Part shown: piece after piece, positions 63,211 through 64,000 of the stretch
Position numbering within the stretch: position 1 is the stretch's first letter
Layout: each line of letters opens with the position of its first letter
Source of the DNA: Martinezella rhizogenes
GTDB taxonomy: Bacteria; Pseudomonadota; Alphaproteobacteria; Rhizobiales; Rhizobiaceae
Length of the DNA stretch: 64,000 nucleotides
Reading direction: 5' to 3'
Assembly: GCF_027460065.1 (NCBI RefSeq)
Contig: NZ_JAPYZZ010000003.1
Location: 186,001 to 250,000 of the forward strand
Notes under the pieces: model-generated
The model's input: the letters and a program-made list of their open reading frames with translations, nothing else
The model's database searches: none
What the model was told of the DNA's origin: nothing
Position numbers and translations under genes: made by a program

Positions 63211-63290
63211 GAAGCCCGGTGGGCTGCCGCATCATAGACCTCAACGCGCGAATGAAGGATGCCCTTGTGTGGGTGATCAAGAAAGCGTTA

Positions 63291-63319
63291 TTGACTGTCC
63301 GTCCCGATAAAGTCATATC
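63291..63319 (+). promoter_or_regulatory. Possible promoter of rfbC
   Basis: TTGACT (63291-63296) and CATATC (63314-63319) at 17-bp spacing, 35 bp before the rfbC start. The -35 is good, the -10 poor. The gap 63211-63353 holds nothing else evident. Confidence 0.35.
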
Positions 63320-63353
63320 ACCCTGAGTAGGCAGATGAGACAGGATCCGCGAA

Positions 63354-63923
63354 GTGCAACTAGAAGTATTCCCGATATCAGGCTTGAAAAAGATAATCCC
63401 GGCTCGTTTTGGCGACAACAGGGGTTACTTCAGCGAGGTTTTCAAACGGGAGTGGTTTCGCGAAAATGTAGCGAATGTGGAGTTCGTGCAAGATAATGAA
63501 TCCTTGTCTGCACAGGCAGGAACCGTGCGTGGGCTCCATTTTCAGGCGGAACCCTTTGCGCAGGGCAAACTTGTTCGATGCATTCATGGGCGGCTGCTCG
63601 ACGTGGCGGTCGACATCCGAACAGGCTCACCCACCTTCGGTCAGTGGGCAGCTGTCGAGCTGTCTCCGGAAAACGGTGAGCAGCTTTGGGTACCGGCGGG
63701 ATTTGCCCATGGCTTCATGACGCTCGTCGAAGATACTGTTATCTCATACAAGGTGACGGCCCCCTACAGCGCAGCACATGACCGCGGTGTTAAATGGGAC
63801 GACCCGGCCATCGGTATCAACTGGCCAAACAATGATGGCTGCGTGCTTTCCGACAAGGATGCCAAGCAACCGCTCCTATCCGAATTGCCTGAATATTTCA
63901 CTTATCAGAACACCGGGAACTGA
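63354..63923 (+). CDS. rfbC: dTDP-4-dehydrorhamnose 3,5-epimerase
   Basis: A 189-residue RmlC cupin. The start is GTG at 63354, with AGGA nine bases upstream and no ATG in reach. Seen are GDNRGYFSEVFKREWF, the catalytic His62 in TVRGLHFQ, KLVRCIHGRLLDVAVDIRTG, SPTFGQWAAVEL and WVPAGFAHGFMTL followed by the active-site Tyr in VISYKVTAPYS. It epimerises C3 and C5 of dTDP-4-keto-6-deoxyglucose on the way to dTDP-L-rhamnose for surface polysaccharide. It is followed after 2 bp by rfbB. Confidence 0.95.
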   Translation: MQLEVFPISGLKKIIPARFGDNRGYFSEVFKREWFRENVANVEFVQDNESLSAQAGTVRGLHFQAEPFAQGKLVRCIHGRLLDVAVDIRTGSPTFGQWAAVELSPENGEQLWVPAGFAHGFMTLVEDTVISYKVTAPYSAAHDRGVKWDDPAIGINWPNNDGCVLSDKDAKQPLLSELPEYFTYQNTGN

Positions 63924-63925
63924 TT

Positions 63926-64000
63926 ATGCGCGTTCTAGTCACCGGCGGCGCCGGTTTCATCGGCTCGGCCCTCGTCCGTTATCTTGTAAGCGAGGTCGGC
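63926..64000 (+). CDS. rfbB: dTDP-glucose 4,6-dehydratase, N-terminus only
   Basis: The frame starts at the ATG at 63926 and runs off the right edge after 25 codons: MRVLVTGGAGFIGSALVRYL. GGAGFIGS is the NAD-binding glycine motif of extended short-chain dehydrogenases. Two bases after rfbC, the gene is best read as rfbB of the dTDP-rhamnose operon; another sugar epimerase/dehydratase cannot be excluded from so short a piece. Confidence 0.8.
   Translation, partial: MRVLVTGGAGFIGSALVRYLVSEVG

Overview
The window is high-GC, gene-dense DNA of a Rhizobiaceae alphaproteobacterium, most likely an Agrobacterium. The inference rests on the many ABC uptake systems, a choline-sulfatase/ChoX pair, divergent katG-oxyR, a DUF47-pit pair with a Pho box, a Ku/LigD cluster and an SOS box of the alphaproteobacterial type GTTC-N7-GTTC. 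The gene neighbourhood (katG-oxyR, ku-ligD, rfb) recalls an Agrobacterium secondary (linear) chromosome, but species and replicon cannot be fixed from the sequence alone. No tRNA, rRNA, CRISPR array or insertion sequence was seen.

Layout. 0-10.4 kb: a carbohydrate-type ABC operon (binding protein, two permeases, an argininosuccinate-lyase-like enzyme, ATPase, PfkB kinase), divergent from a ROK regulator and a long PIG-L deacetylase that runs off the left edge. 10.4-13.8 kb: choline sulfate use (betC, choX, LysR regulator). 13.9-20.8 kb: a branched-chain-amino-acid-type ABC system with an aromatic-type aldehyde dehydrogenase and a divergent AraC regulator. 21.0-21.6 kb: a RelE/HigB-type toxin-antitoxin pair. 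21.6-28.9 kb: a siderophore ABC importer, a TonB-dependent receptor and an AraC regulator. 29-32.6 kb: a small charged protein, katG with a clear terminator, and oxyR. 32.7-41.6 kb: a DUF3313 lipoprotein, a VirK/YbjX-type (DUF535) protein, a decayed copy of the lipoprotein gene, a two-component system and a divergent RND efflux pair.

41.7-48.2 kb: a Nudix hydrolase, the DUF47-pit phosphate operon and a non-homologous end-joining block (ku, ligD, ku). 48.4-52.1 kb: an MHYT-PAS-GGDEF-EAL protein and an uncharacterised membrane protein. 52.3-59.5 kb: an oligopeptide-type ABC system with a mannonate-dehydratase-like enzyme and a FadR-type GntR regulator. 59.6-63.2 kb: a UvrD-like helicase behind an SOS box, then a small island bounded by two diverged copies of the helicase 3' end. 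63.3 kb to the right edge: rfbC and the start of rfbB (dTDP-rhamnose synthesis).

The most unusual structures are these. (1) Eighteen perfect copies of the octamer GGCCGCAA lie inside the Tat signal region of an exported protein. One copy would give a textbook signal; eighteen copies break the frame, so this is a candidate phase-variable locus. (2) That gene and a small XRE regulator with two matching 17-bp operators sit between two 168-bp direct repeats of the helicase end. (3) A 19-bp motif with an 11-bp internal period stands in front of the two-component operon, the DUF3313 lipoprotein gene and that gene's decayed copy. (4) An argininosuccinate-lyase homologue sits inside a sugar-type ABC operon with a PIG-L deacetylase across the promoter, which points to an undescribed catabolic route.
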